Source of the DNA: Lactobacillaceae bacterium AF64-9pH9TA
GTDB lineage: Bacteria; Bacillota; Bacilli; Lactobacillales; Lactobacillaceae
NCBI GenBank assembly: GCA_027681045.1
Contig: JAQDCK010000019.1
Coordinates: forward strand, 1 to 24,191
Length of the DNA stretch: 24,191 nucleotides
Direction: 5' to 3'
A program made the translations under genes and the position numbers. Below, in pieces: positions 13,634 through 20,557 of the stretch; positions within the stretch are counted from its first letter, which is position 1, and each line of letters starts with the position of its first letter. Under the pieces are notes generated by a model. The model made no database searches. It was given only the letters and a program-made list of their open reading frames with translations, and was not told where the DNA came from.

Positions 13634-14110
13634 CTAGAAAGGAAATAACTGGTCAAGTTCCGCGAAAGTCGGGTAGGGCGGCAGGCCGGTTAATTTGGCG
13701 AAGATGAAGGGGACAAACAGAGAAGAAACATAGATGGCGAGCTTGATTTGGTCTGACCTATCAAAATATCCCCAATATTCTTTGATCGTAAAAGATTCTG
13801 CTTCATCATCAAAAAGATATGTATACAAGCGGGCATCGAATAAGATCAGCAATTCAAAAACTGACAAGATAAATTGTGTCTGGGTGTTAAATTCGAAGTA
13901 GCCATAGAGCAAATTGATGAGAGTGATCAGCTCAGCCGCGATCAAAAGCAGAGCAAGTTCCAGCTGGATTAAGAGCAGGCAAAGTTCAGTGATCAAGGCA
14001 GGGATGCCATCGCCTACTAAGCCATTTTTCCAGGCTTGCGTCAGGGCAAGCAGGTGGCAAAGGACCAGCACCAGGCTAAAGCGGACAATCATGAACAGAA
14101 TTTCAGACAT
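13634..14110 (-). CDS. Small membrane protein of unknown function
   Basis: A 158-residue protein with about four helices (ILFMIVRFSLVLVLCHLLAL, LITELCLLLIQLELALLLIA, FILSVFELLILFDARLYTYL, IKLAIYVSSLFVPFIFA) and a charged stretch between helices 3 and 4 (DDEAESFTIKEYWGYF). The ATG at 14110 has GGAGGG about eleven bases ahead. The pattern of four helices with the charged loop before the last, and LFD/FLTD after the third, resembles the two neighbours, so the three may be diverged paralogues. No function is known. Confidence 0.65.
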   Translation of the reverse strand: MSEILFMIVRFSLVLVLCHLLALTQAWKNGLVGDGIPALITELCLLLIQLELALLLIAAELITLINLLYGYFEFNTQTQFILSVFELLILFDARLYTYLFDDEAESFTIKEYWGYFDRSDQIKLAIYVSSLFVPFIFAKLTGLPPYPTFAELDQLFPF

Positions 14111-14165
14111 ATTTTCTCTTCCCTCCACGAGCAAACGAAACACTTGTTCTAATAGCTGTAATTCG

Positions 14166-14174
14166 ATTATAGCA
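14166..14174 (-). promoter_or_regulatory. Extended -10 promoter
   Basis: Reads TGC-TATAAT on the minus strand, about 55 bases before the ATG at 14110. Confidence 0.55.
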
Positions 14175-14207
14175 CGTCAGTTCGGCTTGGCCAGGGGAAC
14201 AGGAAAA

Positions 14208-14234
14208 ATAGTGACTAGGAAATCCTGTCACTAT
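14208..14234. repeat. Interrupted 12-bp inverted repeat
   Basis: ATAGTGAC-T-AGGA, two bases, TCCT-GTCACTAT. The arms are perfect apart from one extra T. No T run follows, so it is more likely an operator or a leader hairpin of the acetyltransferase gene at 14283 than a terminator. Confidence 0.5.
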
Positions 14235-14282
14235 GTTAAGATTGTTTTTGAGAGATACTGTTTAAAAATACAGGAGGAAAAA

Positions 14283-14813
14283 ATGGAACTAGTTACTGAT
14301 AGATTGCGCCTGCGGCCCTGGGAAGAAAGTGATGCTGCCCGCCTCTACGAATTAGCTAAGGATCCAGCCGTCGGTCCTGCCGCTGGCTGGCCGGTTCATA
14401 AATCTGTAGAAGAGAGCCTGCAGGTGATTAAAGAGAATTTACAAGCCCCGGAAACTTACGCGGTTTTGCGGAAAGACGACAATCTTTTGATCGGTTGCGC
14501 GGGCTTGAGATTTGGTGAGGATGCCTGCTCAGAAAAAGATGATGAACCAGAACTCGGCTATTGGATCGGCAAAGAATACTGGGGGCACGGCTATGCCCCA
14601 GAAGCTGCAACTTGCCTAATTGACCATGCTTTTGCCGACTTGGGCAGCAAAGCGGTCTGGTGCTGTTACTATGAAGGTAATGACAAGTCAAAGAGGGTCC
14701 AGGAAAAACTTGGCTTTTCCTATGTCAAAACTGATCCAGAGGGTGACACCCTGCTTGGCTATAAATTGCCTGAAGTCGAAAACGTCCTAAAGCGAGAAAG
14801 CTGGCTGAAATAG
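14283..14813 (+). CDS. RimJ/RimL-type GNAT acetyltransferase
   Basis: A 176-residue acetyltransferase of the ribosomal-protein-serine-acetyltransferase-like branch. The opening LVTDRLRLRPWEESDAARLY is typical, the central ELGYWIGKEYWGHGYAPEAA holds the acetyl-CoA loop (GHGYAPEA), and SKRVQEKLGFSYV forms motif B. Such proteins acetylate N-termini or small amines; the target here is unknown. The ATG is set by AGGAGG (14272-14277) six bases ahead. An inverted repeat lies about 50 bases upstream. The stop is followed, after 73 bases, by the YdcF-like gene. Confidence 0.85.
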   Translation: MELVTDRLRLRPWEESDAARLYELAKDPAVGPAAGWPVHKSVEESLQVIKENLQAPETYAVLRKDDNLLIGCAGLRFGEDACSEKDDEPELGYWIGKEYWGHGYAPEAATCLIDHAFADLGSKAVWCCYYEGNDKSKRVQEKLGFSYVKTDPEGDTLLGYKLPEVENVLKRESWLK

Positions 14814-14837
14814 TTGCTATTACTTTGGCGGGATCGA

Positions 14838-14846
14838 TGCTATGAT
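14838..14846 (+). promoter_or_regulatory. Extended -10 promoter of YdcF-like gene
   Basis: TGC-TATGAT (hexamer 14841-14846), 40 bases before the ATG. Confidence 0.5.
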
Positions 14847-14886
14847 AAAAAGCATAACAATCTATTGCTAATCGGAGTGGAGTTTA

Positions 14887-15927
14887 ATGAAAGATCTTAT
14901 ATCAGATGTTCTGCCAACCGTCTTCTGGGGCGGACTTTTTGCGTATTCGATGTACCGGGACCGGAGCAGGTATAGAAATGTAGTCTTGCTGCTTTTGACG
15001 GGCATGTCGGTTCTGGGTTTCATCTATTCGCTGTTCAGCTCTGAAGTTAGCGGCGTTTTGGTCTTGATTACGATGACATTAGTTGGACTGGCTTTCTTGA
15101 TCTTGCCTTTCTTCTTATTTGTAAATGGTTTGTACATGATCAAGCGGGAAGGGCGGTCATTAGCCAATCTTTTGTCCTTCTTACTAGGCTTAATCTTAAT
15201 TGCCGGTGAACTCTCATTTTTCCTCTGGTTCTTTGGCCTCTTGGTTGAACCGGAGCTGGGCGTAAACATGAGTGCTCTGGTGCCGTATTCTCCGTTTTTT
15301 GCCTTCTATGGGCTTTCAGCAGGCTACCTGTCGGTTACCTTCGTGTCTTTCTTGCTTTACTGCCTCTTTTTGCAGATTATTCCGCACCGCCGGGATTTCG
15401 ATTACGTGATCATTCATGGGGCTGGGATTAAAAAAGATGGCACCGTGACTAAACTGCTGGCGGACCGCTGCGACAAGGCGATTGAAATTTATCGTAAGGA
15501 TCCGACCTCGCCTTACCTGGTTCCTTCGGGCGGACAAGGCAGCGATGAGGTTTGCAGCGAGGCGGAAGCCATGCGCAAGTACCTTGTTTCTAAAGGCATC
15601 CCTAAAGACAAGATCTTGCTGGAAGATAAATCCAAGACAACAATGGAGAACGTGACTTTTTCCAAAAACTTGATTGAAAAAAGACCCGGCCGCAAGTATA
15701 CAGCATTGGTGACCAGCAACTACCATATTTACCGGGCCATGCGTTATGCCAAAAGGGCGCAGCTAAAAGCCGTTGGAATCGGCTCACGCGTAGCGCCTTA
15801 CTACTACCCAAGTGCCTTGATCCGAGAATTTGTGGCGGTTCACAAAGAACGCAAGCACTTGATCCTTTTTGCCATTGGTTATCTGCTTTTCGTCAGTCCA
15901 GTCATTGTAATCATGCTGGCAGCGTAA
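14887..15927 (+). CDS. Membrane-bound YdcF/SanA-type DUF218 protein
   Basis: A 346-residue protein. The N-terminal half has five or six membrane helices (for example LLLLTGMSVLGFIYSLF, LITMTLVGLAFLILPFFLF, LLSFLLGLILIAGELSFFLW). Residues 172-320 form the DUF218 domain (DYVIIHGAGIKKDG, SGGQGSDE, SEAEAMRKYL, ILLEDKSKTTMENVTFSK, TSNYHIYRA), and one more helix ends the chain. The family is linked to cell-envelope integrity, with vancomycin sensitivity known for SanA; its chemistry is unsettled. GGAGTGGAG lies just before the ATG, and an extended -10 precedes it. A terminator follows the gene. Confidence 0.85.
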   Translation: MKDLISDVLPTVFWGGLFAYSMYRDRSRYRNVVLLLLTGMSVLGFIYSLFSSEVSGVLVLITMTLVGLAFLILPFFLFVNGLYMIKREGRSLANLLSFLLGLILIAGELSFFLWFFGLLVEPELGVNMSALVPYSPFFAFYGLSAGYLSVTFVSFLLYCLFLQIIPHRRDFDYVIIHGAGIKKDGTVTKLLADRCDKAIEIYRKDPTSPYLVPSGGQGSDEVCSEAEAMRKYLVSKGIPKDKILLEDKSKTTMENVTFSKNLIEKRPGRKYTALVTSNYHIYRAMRYAKRAQLKAVGIGSRVAPYYYPSALIREFVAVHKERKHLILFAIGYLLFVSPVIVIMLAA

Positions 15928-15977
15928 TGATGATTTTTAGCTGCAGAAGGCTATTTCCTTGGCAGAAGCAAATATAT

Positions 15978-16023
15978 CTAAAAAACGTGCTAAGCAAGCA
16001 GAACTTGTTTGGCACGTTTTTTT
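15978..16023. terminator. Intrinsic terminator
   Basis: AAAAAACGTGC near 15978-15988 pairs with GCACGTTTTTTT, extended inward by AAGCAAG/CTTGTTT with a G-U pair. Confidence 0.8.
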
Positions 16024-16084
16024 GCGCTCTAAAGTGGTGGCTTTTTTATACTTCAAAAATATATGCTAAAAACGTAAGTAACTA

Positions 16085-16113
16085 TTGCGTAAACGTGTGT
16101 AAGATACTATAAT
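16085..16113 (+). promoter_or_regulatory. Promoter of RNase HI gene
   Basis: TTGCGT (16085-16090), 17-bp spacer, TATAAT (16108-16113). The leader to the ATG is about 70 nt. Confidence 0.65.
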
Positions 16114-16190
16114 AAACTTGTCAGATGAAGAAGAATTGCTTCAATGACATAAACACGTCCATTTGAAATGTTATTAAGGAGAATTACACT

Positions 16191-16760
16191 ATGACCAAAA
16201 AAACTTTGACAAAAGAAGAAAAAATGAGCTATATCGAGGAGCTGGAAGCAGAACAACTTGAATCCGAATACGATGCCTGGATCTTTACCGACGGTGGCTG
16301 CCGCAACAAGGGCAACAATGCAGGTGGACACGTTTTGCCAACTGACGAAGCAGCATGGGCATACGTAATCTTGCACGACGGCAAGGCTGTCACTGCAACT
16401 GGTGGCCAATTGGGTGCCACTAACAACCAGATGGAAATGACGGCTGTTCTTGAAAGCTTAAAGGCTCTTGAAGACATGGGACTTGGCCAGAAGAAGCTGC
16501 TGCTTTCCTTAGATTCAGACTATGTTCGCAAAGCCATCAGTGACTCTGACGATGGAACTGCTTGGATCAAAGGATGGAAAGAACGGGGCTGGAGAAATTC
16601 TAATGGGAAAGCAGTTGCCAACCAGGACTTGTGGAAGGAAATTGACAAGGAAATTTCTAAGTTCTCCGATTTGACTTTTAAGCACGTCCCTGGCCATGCT
16701 GATAGCGATGGCAACAACCTGGCTGATGCCCTTGTTAATGAACAGATGGACGAGATGTAA
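16191..16760 (+). CDS. Ribonuclease HI, active-site complete
   Basis: A 189-residue RNase H. The four carboxylates of the RNase HI site are present: D34 in IFTDGGCR, E82 in TNNQMEMTA, D108 in LSLDSDYV and D179 in NNLADAL; HVPGHADSDGNN supplies the flexible histidine loop. It should cut the RNA strand of RNA-DNA hybrids. Residues 1-27 are a charged helix in place of the hybrid-binding domain seen in many Firmicute RNases H1. Compared with E. coli RNase HI it carries a longer insert after the first strand (NAGGHVLPTDEAAW). AAGGAG lies before the ATG. It is a close paralogue of the C-terminal domain of the next gene, including the insert. Confidence 0.9.
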   Translation: MTKKTLTKEEKMSYIEELEAEQLESEYDAWIFTDGGCRNKGNNAGGHVLPTDEAAWAYVILHDGKAVTATGGQLGATNNQMEMTAVLESLKALEDMGLGQKKLLLSLDSDYVRKAISDSDDGTAWIKGWKERGWRNSNGKAVANQDLWKEIDKEISKFSDLTFKHVPGHADSDGNNLADALVNEQMDEM

Positions 16761-16780
16761 CAATTCTCTTTTTCATCGAC

Positions 16781-16826
16781 AGCATCCCTCTCGCGCGGAT
16801 CATTCTGCGAAGAGGGATGCTTTTTT
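16781..16826 (+). terminator. Intrinsic terminator
   Basis: AGCATCCCTCT (16781-16791) pairs with AGAGGGATGCT (16811-16821), followed by TTTTT. Confidence 0.85.
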
Positions 16827-16929
16827 CTTTGCACCTTGAAAAAGTCGCGGCCTAGAAGTTAATTGCAATCAGTGGCAGCCATTCATATCCATTATTATGT
16901 GTAACTGCTAACAGCAAGTATGCAAGTCA

Positions 16930-16938
16930 TGTTATACT
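16930..16938 (+). promoter_or_regulatory. Extended -10 promoter of fusion gene
   Basis: TGT-TATACT (hexamer 16933-16938); the transcript would begin near 16945, about 25 bases before the GTG at 16970. Confidence 0.5.
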
Positions 16939-16969
16939 AGTAGCAAACAATGTGAAGGGGCCTTTTATC

Positions 16970-18310
16970 GTGAAGAAATACAAAGTAGGCGAAGCTGCTG
17001 AAATCCTTGACGTCTCTGTTGCCACTCTGCAAAGGTGGGACCGGGAGGGCAAACTTAAGGCTGAAAGAAGTGCCACAAATCGGCGTTACTACACCCAAGA
17101 GCAGCTTAACGAGTATCTTGGCGCTGCCAGCAACGACGGCAGAATAAACGTGATCTATGCCCGCGTGTCGGCTGCTTGGGCAAGCGATGATTTGGCCAAG
17201 CAGGAGGATTTTTTGCTGGATTACTGTAACGCCAACGGCATTACTGTGGGCGAAAGTATGTCAGACATTGGCAGCGGCCTGAATTTTAACCGACCGGAAT
17301 GGAACCAGCTCTTGCAGAAAGTTGAAGACCGCGAGGTTAACAAGATCTACGTGACCCACAAAGACCGCTTTGTACGCTTGGCTTTTGACTGGTTTGCCAA
17401 TTTCTGCAAGCGCCATGGAAGTGAAATCGTAGTCATCAATAACCCCGCGACCAGCCCCAGCCAAGAACTGGTGGATGACCTGATAAGCATCATCAATCTT
17501 TTCTCCAACCGCTTGCCTGGCCTGAGGCGTTACAAGGCAGAGATCAAGAATGATCAAGAGCTGGAAGTTGCGGAAGAAGTTGCGGATGCTGAAGTGAAGC
17601 AAGCAGAAAAAGCTAAAAAAACTTATGCTGTCAGAAAAGGCCGTCAGCCAGGAATCTATTACAGTTGGCCGGAAGCTGAAAAGCAGGTAAACGGCTTCCC
17701 GGGAGCTGAATACAAGTCCTTCAGCCGTGAGTCGGATGCCTTGAACTACTTGAAGCTTGATACAGCTGATCCGCAAAATGCAGTTAAGCAGGAGCCAGGA
17801 TACGATAAGAAAGATTATTCTGCCGTTATTTATACCGGGGGTGCCTGCCGCAGCACCGGCGCGCGCAAGGGCAGCCATGTCCAAGACAGCGATAAGGCTG
17901 CTTGGGCCTACATGATCGAGCATGATGGCCAGCAGCTTGCTGATAGTGCCGGCCGTTTTGGCGCTACCAACAATGAAATGGAAATGACTGCTTTTCTGGA
18001 AAGCTTGAAGAAGCTGGAGCAGTTGGGGCTGACCCAGCAGCCTTTGCTGTTTGTCTTGACTTCCCAGTACGTTATCAAGTCAGTCAGCGACACAAAAGAA
18101 GGCCCGGCCTGGATGAAGAGCTGGAAAAAGCGGGACTGGAAGACGGCTAACGGAAAGCCAGTAGCCAACCAGGAACTCTGGCAGGAGATTGACCGGGAGC
18201 TGGCCAAGTTCGATAGCTCCAAGCTGAAATTTGAATGGTTAAGAAGAACTGTCAGCGATGCGGGAAGCGACTTTGTTGACAGCTTACTGATGAAACGCAT
18301 GGCAGAATGA
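16970..18310 (+). CDS. IS607-type recombinase fused to degenerate RNase H1
   Basis: A 446-residue four-part protein in one unbroken frame. Residues 1-51: MerR-like helix-turn-helix (KYKVGEAAEILDVSVATLQR, NRRYYTQEQLNEYL). Residues 60-190: an IS607 TnpA-type serine recombinase with IYARVS (catalytic-type S67), DIGSGLNFNRPEWNQLL, THKDRFVRLAFDWF and VVINN. Residues 217-262: viroplasmin/RNase H1 N-terminal hybrid-binding domain (YAVRKGRQPGIYYSWPEAEK, GAEYKSF). Residues 283-446: an RNase H fold paralogous to the previous gene. It has lost two catalytic acids (IYTGGACR gives G290 for D; VLTSQYV gives T364 for D) but keeps E338 and the last aspartate. GTG 16970 is preferred over the in-frame GTG 16952 because AAGGGG lies nine bases ahead. 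No tnpB or IS ends are seen, so it is probably a domesticated recombinase. Confidence 0.8.
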   Translation: MKKYKVGEAAEILDVSVATLQRWDREGKLKAERSATNRRYYTQEQLNEYLGAASNDGRINVIYARVSAAWASDDLAKQEDFLLDYCNANGITVGESMSDIGSGLNFNRPEWNQLLQKVEDREVNKIYVTHKDRFVRLAFDWFANFCKRHGSEIVVINNPATSPSQELVDDLISIINLFSNRLPGLRRYKAEIKNDQELEVAEEVADAEVKQAEKAKKTYAVRKGRQPGIYYSWPEAEKQVNGFPGAEYKSFSRESDALNYLKLDTADPQNAVKQEPGYDKKDYSAVIYTGGACRSTGARKGSHVQDSDKAAWAYMIEHDGQQLADSAGRFGATNNEMEMTAFLESLKKLEQLGLTQQPLLFVLTSQYVIKSVSDTKEGPAWMKSWKKRDWKTANGKPVANQELWQEIDRELAKFDSSKLKFEWLRRTVSDAGSDFVDSLLMKRMAE

Positions 18311-18312
18311 TG

Positions 18313-18321
18313 TGCTATAAT
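18313..18321 (+). promoter_or_regulatory. Extended -10 promoter of rhodanese gene
   Basis: TGC-TATAAT (hexamer 18316-18321), starting right after the stop codon of the fusion gene. The rhodanese gene therefore has its own promoter. Confidence 0.6.
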
Positions 18322-18354
18322 TTGATATATTAATGCGAATTTAAGGAGGAGCAC

Positions 18355-18663
18355 ATGAGCCTATTTCAAGTAAATGACATTAACGCCGGCGTTGAAGAAT
18401 ACCAGAAAACGCCGCAGGCTAAGCTGATCGACGTCAGAGAAGAGGATGAATACACGGCAGGGCATATCCCTGACAGCATCAACATCCCCTTGAGCAAGAT
18501 CGATTCCGCCCAAGACGAGATCACAGACCTCGATACTCCACTCTTTGTCTATTGCCGCAGCGGTAACCGGAGCGGCCAAGCAGTTGCCTGGCTTAAGCAA
18601 GCTGGCTACAGAAAGGTCAAAAACATTGGCGGGATTGCCAACTATAGCGGCAAAACTGAATAA
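18355..18663 (+). CDS. Rhodanese-domain sulfurtransferase
   Basis: A 102-residue single-domain rhodanese. LIDVREEDEYTAGHIPDSIN opens the fold and FVYCRSGNRSGQA is the active-site loop with catalytic C67, which carries the persulfide. The loop CRSGNR fits sulfur transferases rather than Cdc25-type phosphatases, whose loop is one residue longer. The stretch AGYRKVKNIGGIANY closes the domain. AAGGAGG precedes the ATG. Its sulfur donor and acceptor cannot be read. The next gene is convergent, and the shared terminator carries an IS-derived palindrome. Confidence 0.88.
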   Translation: MSLFQVNDINAGVEEYQKTPQAKLIDVREEDEYTAGHIPDSINIPLSKIDSAQDEITDLDTPLFVYCRSGNRSGQAVAWLKQAGYRKVKNIGGIANYSGKTE

Positions 18664-18696
18664 AGTAGAGATCAAGTATCTAAAAACTTAGATAAG

Positions 18697-18788
18697 AAAA
18701 GGACACCCATCATGATATGACCCCCGAAATTAGGACACTAATTTCGGGGGTCACATCATCATCACATTTCGTGACAGGTGTCCTTTTT
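18697..18788. terminator. Bidirectional terminator with inserted palindrome
   Basis: The outer stem AAAAGGACACC (18697-18707) pairs with GGTGTCCTTTT (18777-18787). Its long loop contains the 36-bp palindrome at 18718-18753. The outer stem fits a bidirectional terminator for the convergent rhodanese and ABC genes. Confidence 0.6.
18718..18753. repeat. Solo copy of an IS-end palindrome (inverted)
   Basis: Arms TGACCCCCGAAATTA and TAATTTCGGGGGTCA around GGACAC. It is the exact reverse complement of the end at 23949-23984, whose loop reads GTGTCC; flanking bases (ATCATC, TCATGA) also fit the inverted reading. Confidence 0.7.
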
Positions 18789-18799
18789 GCATTTATCTC

Positions 18800-20557
18800 T
18801 TAGTCAAAAGCCATCTGGCTGGTGTAGAGCTTGTAGTAGAAGCCACGCTTCTTGATCAAGTCGGCATGTGGTCCTTCTTCAATGACCTGGCCGTCCTTTA
18901 ATACGACAATCTTATCTGAGTTCAAAATCGTCTTCAAACGGTGGGCAATCACAAAGCTGGTCCGGCCAGCAATCACGTTGTCCATGGCCTTTTGGATCTT
19001 TTCTTCCGTAACCGTGTCGACGTTGCTAGTTGCTTCGTCCAGGATCAAGAAGGCCGGGTCGACCAGAATAGTTCTGGCGATTGACAAAAGCTGCTTTTGC
19101 CCGGTGGAGAAGTTGGCCTGGCCATTCTCAATCGGCGTGTCATATTGCTCTGGCAGGGTTATGACAAAGTCGTGCAGCTGGGCTTCCTTAGCCGCGGCAA
19201 TAACTTCATCCATAGTCGCATCCGGCTTGCCGTAGCGGATGTTGTCAGCTACTGTTCCAGAGAAGAGGACGGAGTCTTGCAAAACAATCCCGACATTGCT
19301 TCTGAGATTTTCCAGCTTAAGGTCACGGACATCAGTGCCGTCAAAAGTTACGGCCCCGCTGTTTACGTCATAGAAACGGTTGATTAAGTTCATGATCGTC
19401 GTTTTACCAGAACCGGTCGGGCCAACAACAGCAACTGACTGCCCTTTTGGAACCTCAATTGATACCCCATGCAGGATCTCCTTATCTGGAGTATAGCCAA
19501 AGTGAACGTCTTCCAAGCGGACAGCTTCATTTACGCCAGAAATAGTCTTGCCAGCAGGCACCGTGTTTTCCTCTTCCTGCTCTTCAACTGTCTCAAGCCG
19601 GCGGGCACCGGTCAAGGCGAGCTGGAGCATGGAGTAGATGGAAGTTACTTGAGTCAGCGGCTGGAAGTAAGTCCAGGAATATTCAGTGAAAGTCACGATC
19701 AAACCCAGACCAGCTGCCTGGCTAACTTGCTTGGTCATGATCATGTAAGCGCCAGTGGCGATCACGATCGCGAAGTTCAAAAGGGAGAAACCGTTAACTA
19801 AGGGATTAAGGATACCAGAGTAGAATTGCCCCTTAAACATGGCTTCCCGCACCTTGGCGTTTTCCTTTTTAAAGCCGGCAACTGACTGGTCTCTGAGGCC
19901 CTGGGTGATGATCACGTTTTCCCCGTTGAGCTGTTCATTGATGTAGGCGTTAAGCTCACCAACCCGGTCTTGCTGATTGTCCAGGTAGACGCGGGCTTTT
20001 TTCATAATGATCCAGCTTAAAAGCAAGATCAAAGGAGTTGTAGCCACAACGCTAATGGCCAGCTTCCAATTGATGACGAACATAACAATGATCGTGCCGG
20101 CAAAAAGGAGGGACTGGGAGATGATTTCAAAAAAGGCGTTGTTTAAAGCATTGAAGATGTTGTCCAGGTCACTGTTGAACAAGGACAGGATCTGCCCGTC
20201 CTGGTGGGTATCGAAGTAACGGATGGTCATCCGCTGCAGCTTGCCGAAAAGGCCCTTGCGCATGTCGTTGTTGGCGTTAGCGTTAAAGCGGGTCATCATC
20301 ATCCAAGCGATGTAAGTGGCAATGGAGTTAAAGGCGTAGAAGCCGGCCATCCAGGCTAAGGCCTGGTAGAAGACGCCAAGACTGCCTTGCCCCTTAACAA
20401 AAGCCGACAAGTCCGTAACCGCCTGCCCTAAAAGGGAGGGAGCGATAACCTGGGCGATGGTCGCGATCAGATAGAAGGCAACTGAAATTAAGATCGGCTT
20501 TTTGTAGTTTTTCAGATATTTCGTCAAATAAGTAAGAGACTTTTGCTTGTCTGACAT
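18800..20557 (-). CDS. ABC multidrug exporter half, canonical NBD
   Basis: A 585-residue half-transporter: six-helix membrane domain (1-315) and ATPase domain (348-585). Walker A is GPTGSGKTT (379-387), Walker B LILDEATS with catalytic E508, switch H539 in IAHR. The signature reads FSTGQ (483-487) instead of LSGGQ. This pairs with the degenerate Walker B and switch of the partner gene upstream, as in heterodimeric exporters such as BmrCD, LmrCD or TM287/288. The ATG overlaps the partner's stop (TAATG at 20555-20559), and AAGGAGGA lies ahead, so the two are translationally coupled. Likely cargo is hydrophobic drugs or lipids; this is inference. It ends at the shared terminator near 18788. Confidence 0.9.
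   Translation of the reverse strand: MSDKQKSLTYLTKYLKNYKKPILISVAFYLIATIAQVIAPSLLGQAVTDLSAFVKGQGSLGVFYQALAWMAGFYAFNSIATYIAWMMMTRFNANANNDMRKGLFGKLQRMTIRYFDTHQDGQILSLFNSDLDNIFNALNNAFFEIISQSLLFAGTIIVMFVINWKLAISVVATTPLILLLSWIIMKKARVYLDNQQDRVGELNAYINEQLNGENVIITQGLRDQSVAGFKKENAKVREAMFKGQFYSGILNPLVNGFSLLNFAIVIATGAYMIMTKQVSQAAGLGLIVTFTEYSWTYFQPLTQVTSIYSMLQLALTGARRLETVEEQEEENTVPAGKTISGVNEAVRLEDVHFGYTPDKEILHGVSIEVPKGQSVAVVGPTGSGKTTIMNLINRFYDVNSGAVTFDGTDVRDLKLENLRSNVGIVLQDSVLFSGTVADNIRYGKPDATMDEVIAAAKEAQLHDFVITLPEQYDTPIENGQANFSTGQKQLLSIARTILVDPAFLILDEATSNVDTVTEEKIQKAMDNVIAGRTSFVIAHRLKTILNSDKIVVLKDGQVIEEGPHADLIKKRGFYYKLYTSQMAFD

Noticed and set aside
13914..14282. N-terminal extension of the acetyltransferase frame at 14283
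   Set aside because: It runs antisense through a membrane-protein gene, and the AGGAGG site clearly sets the ATG at 14283.
15927..16112. 61-codon plus frame after the YdcF-like gene
   Set aside because: It spans a terminator and the RNase HI promoter and has no ribosome site.
16970..17560. A live IS607 transposon
   Set aside because: The recombinase frame continues into RNase H domains, no tnpB is adjacent, and no element ends were found; a domesticated gene fits better.
17261..17923. 220-codon minus-strand frame within the recombinase fusion gene
   Set aside because: Shadow of a strongly supported multi-domain gene.
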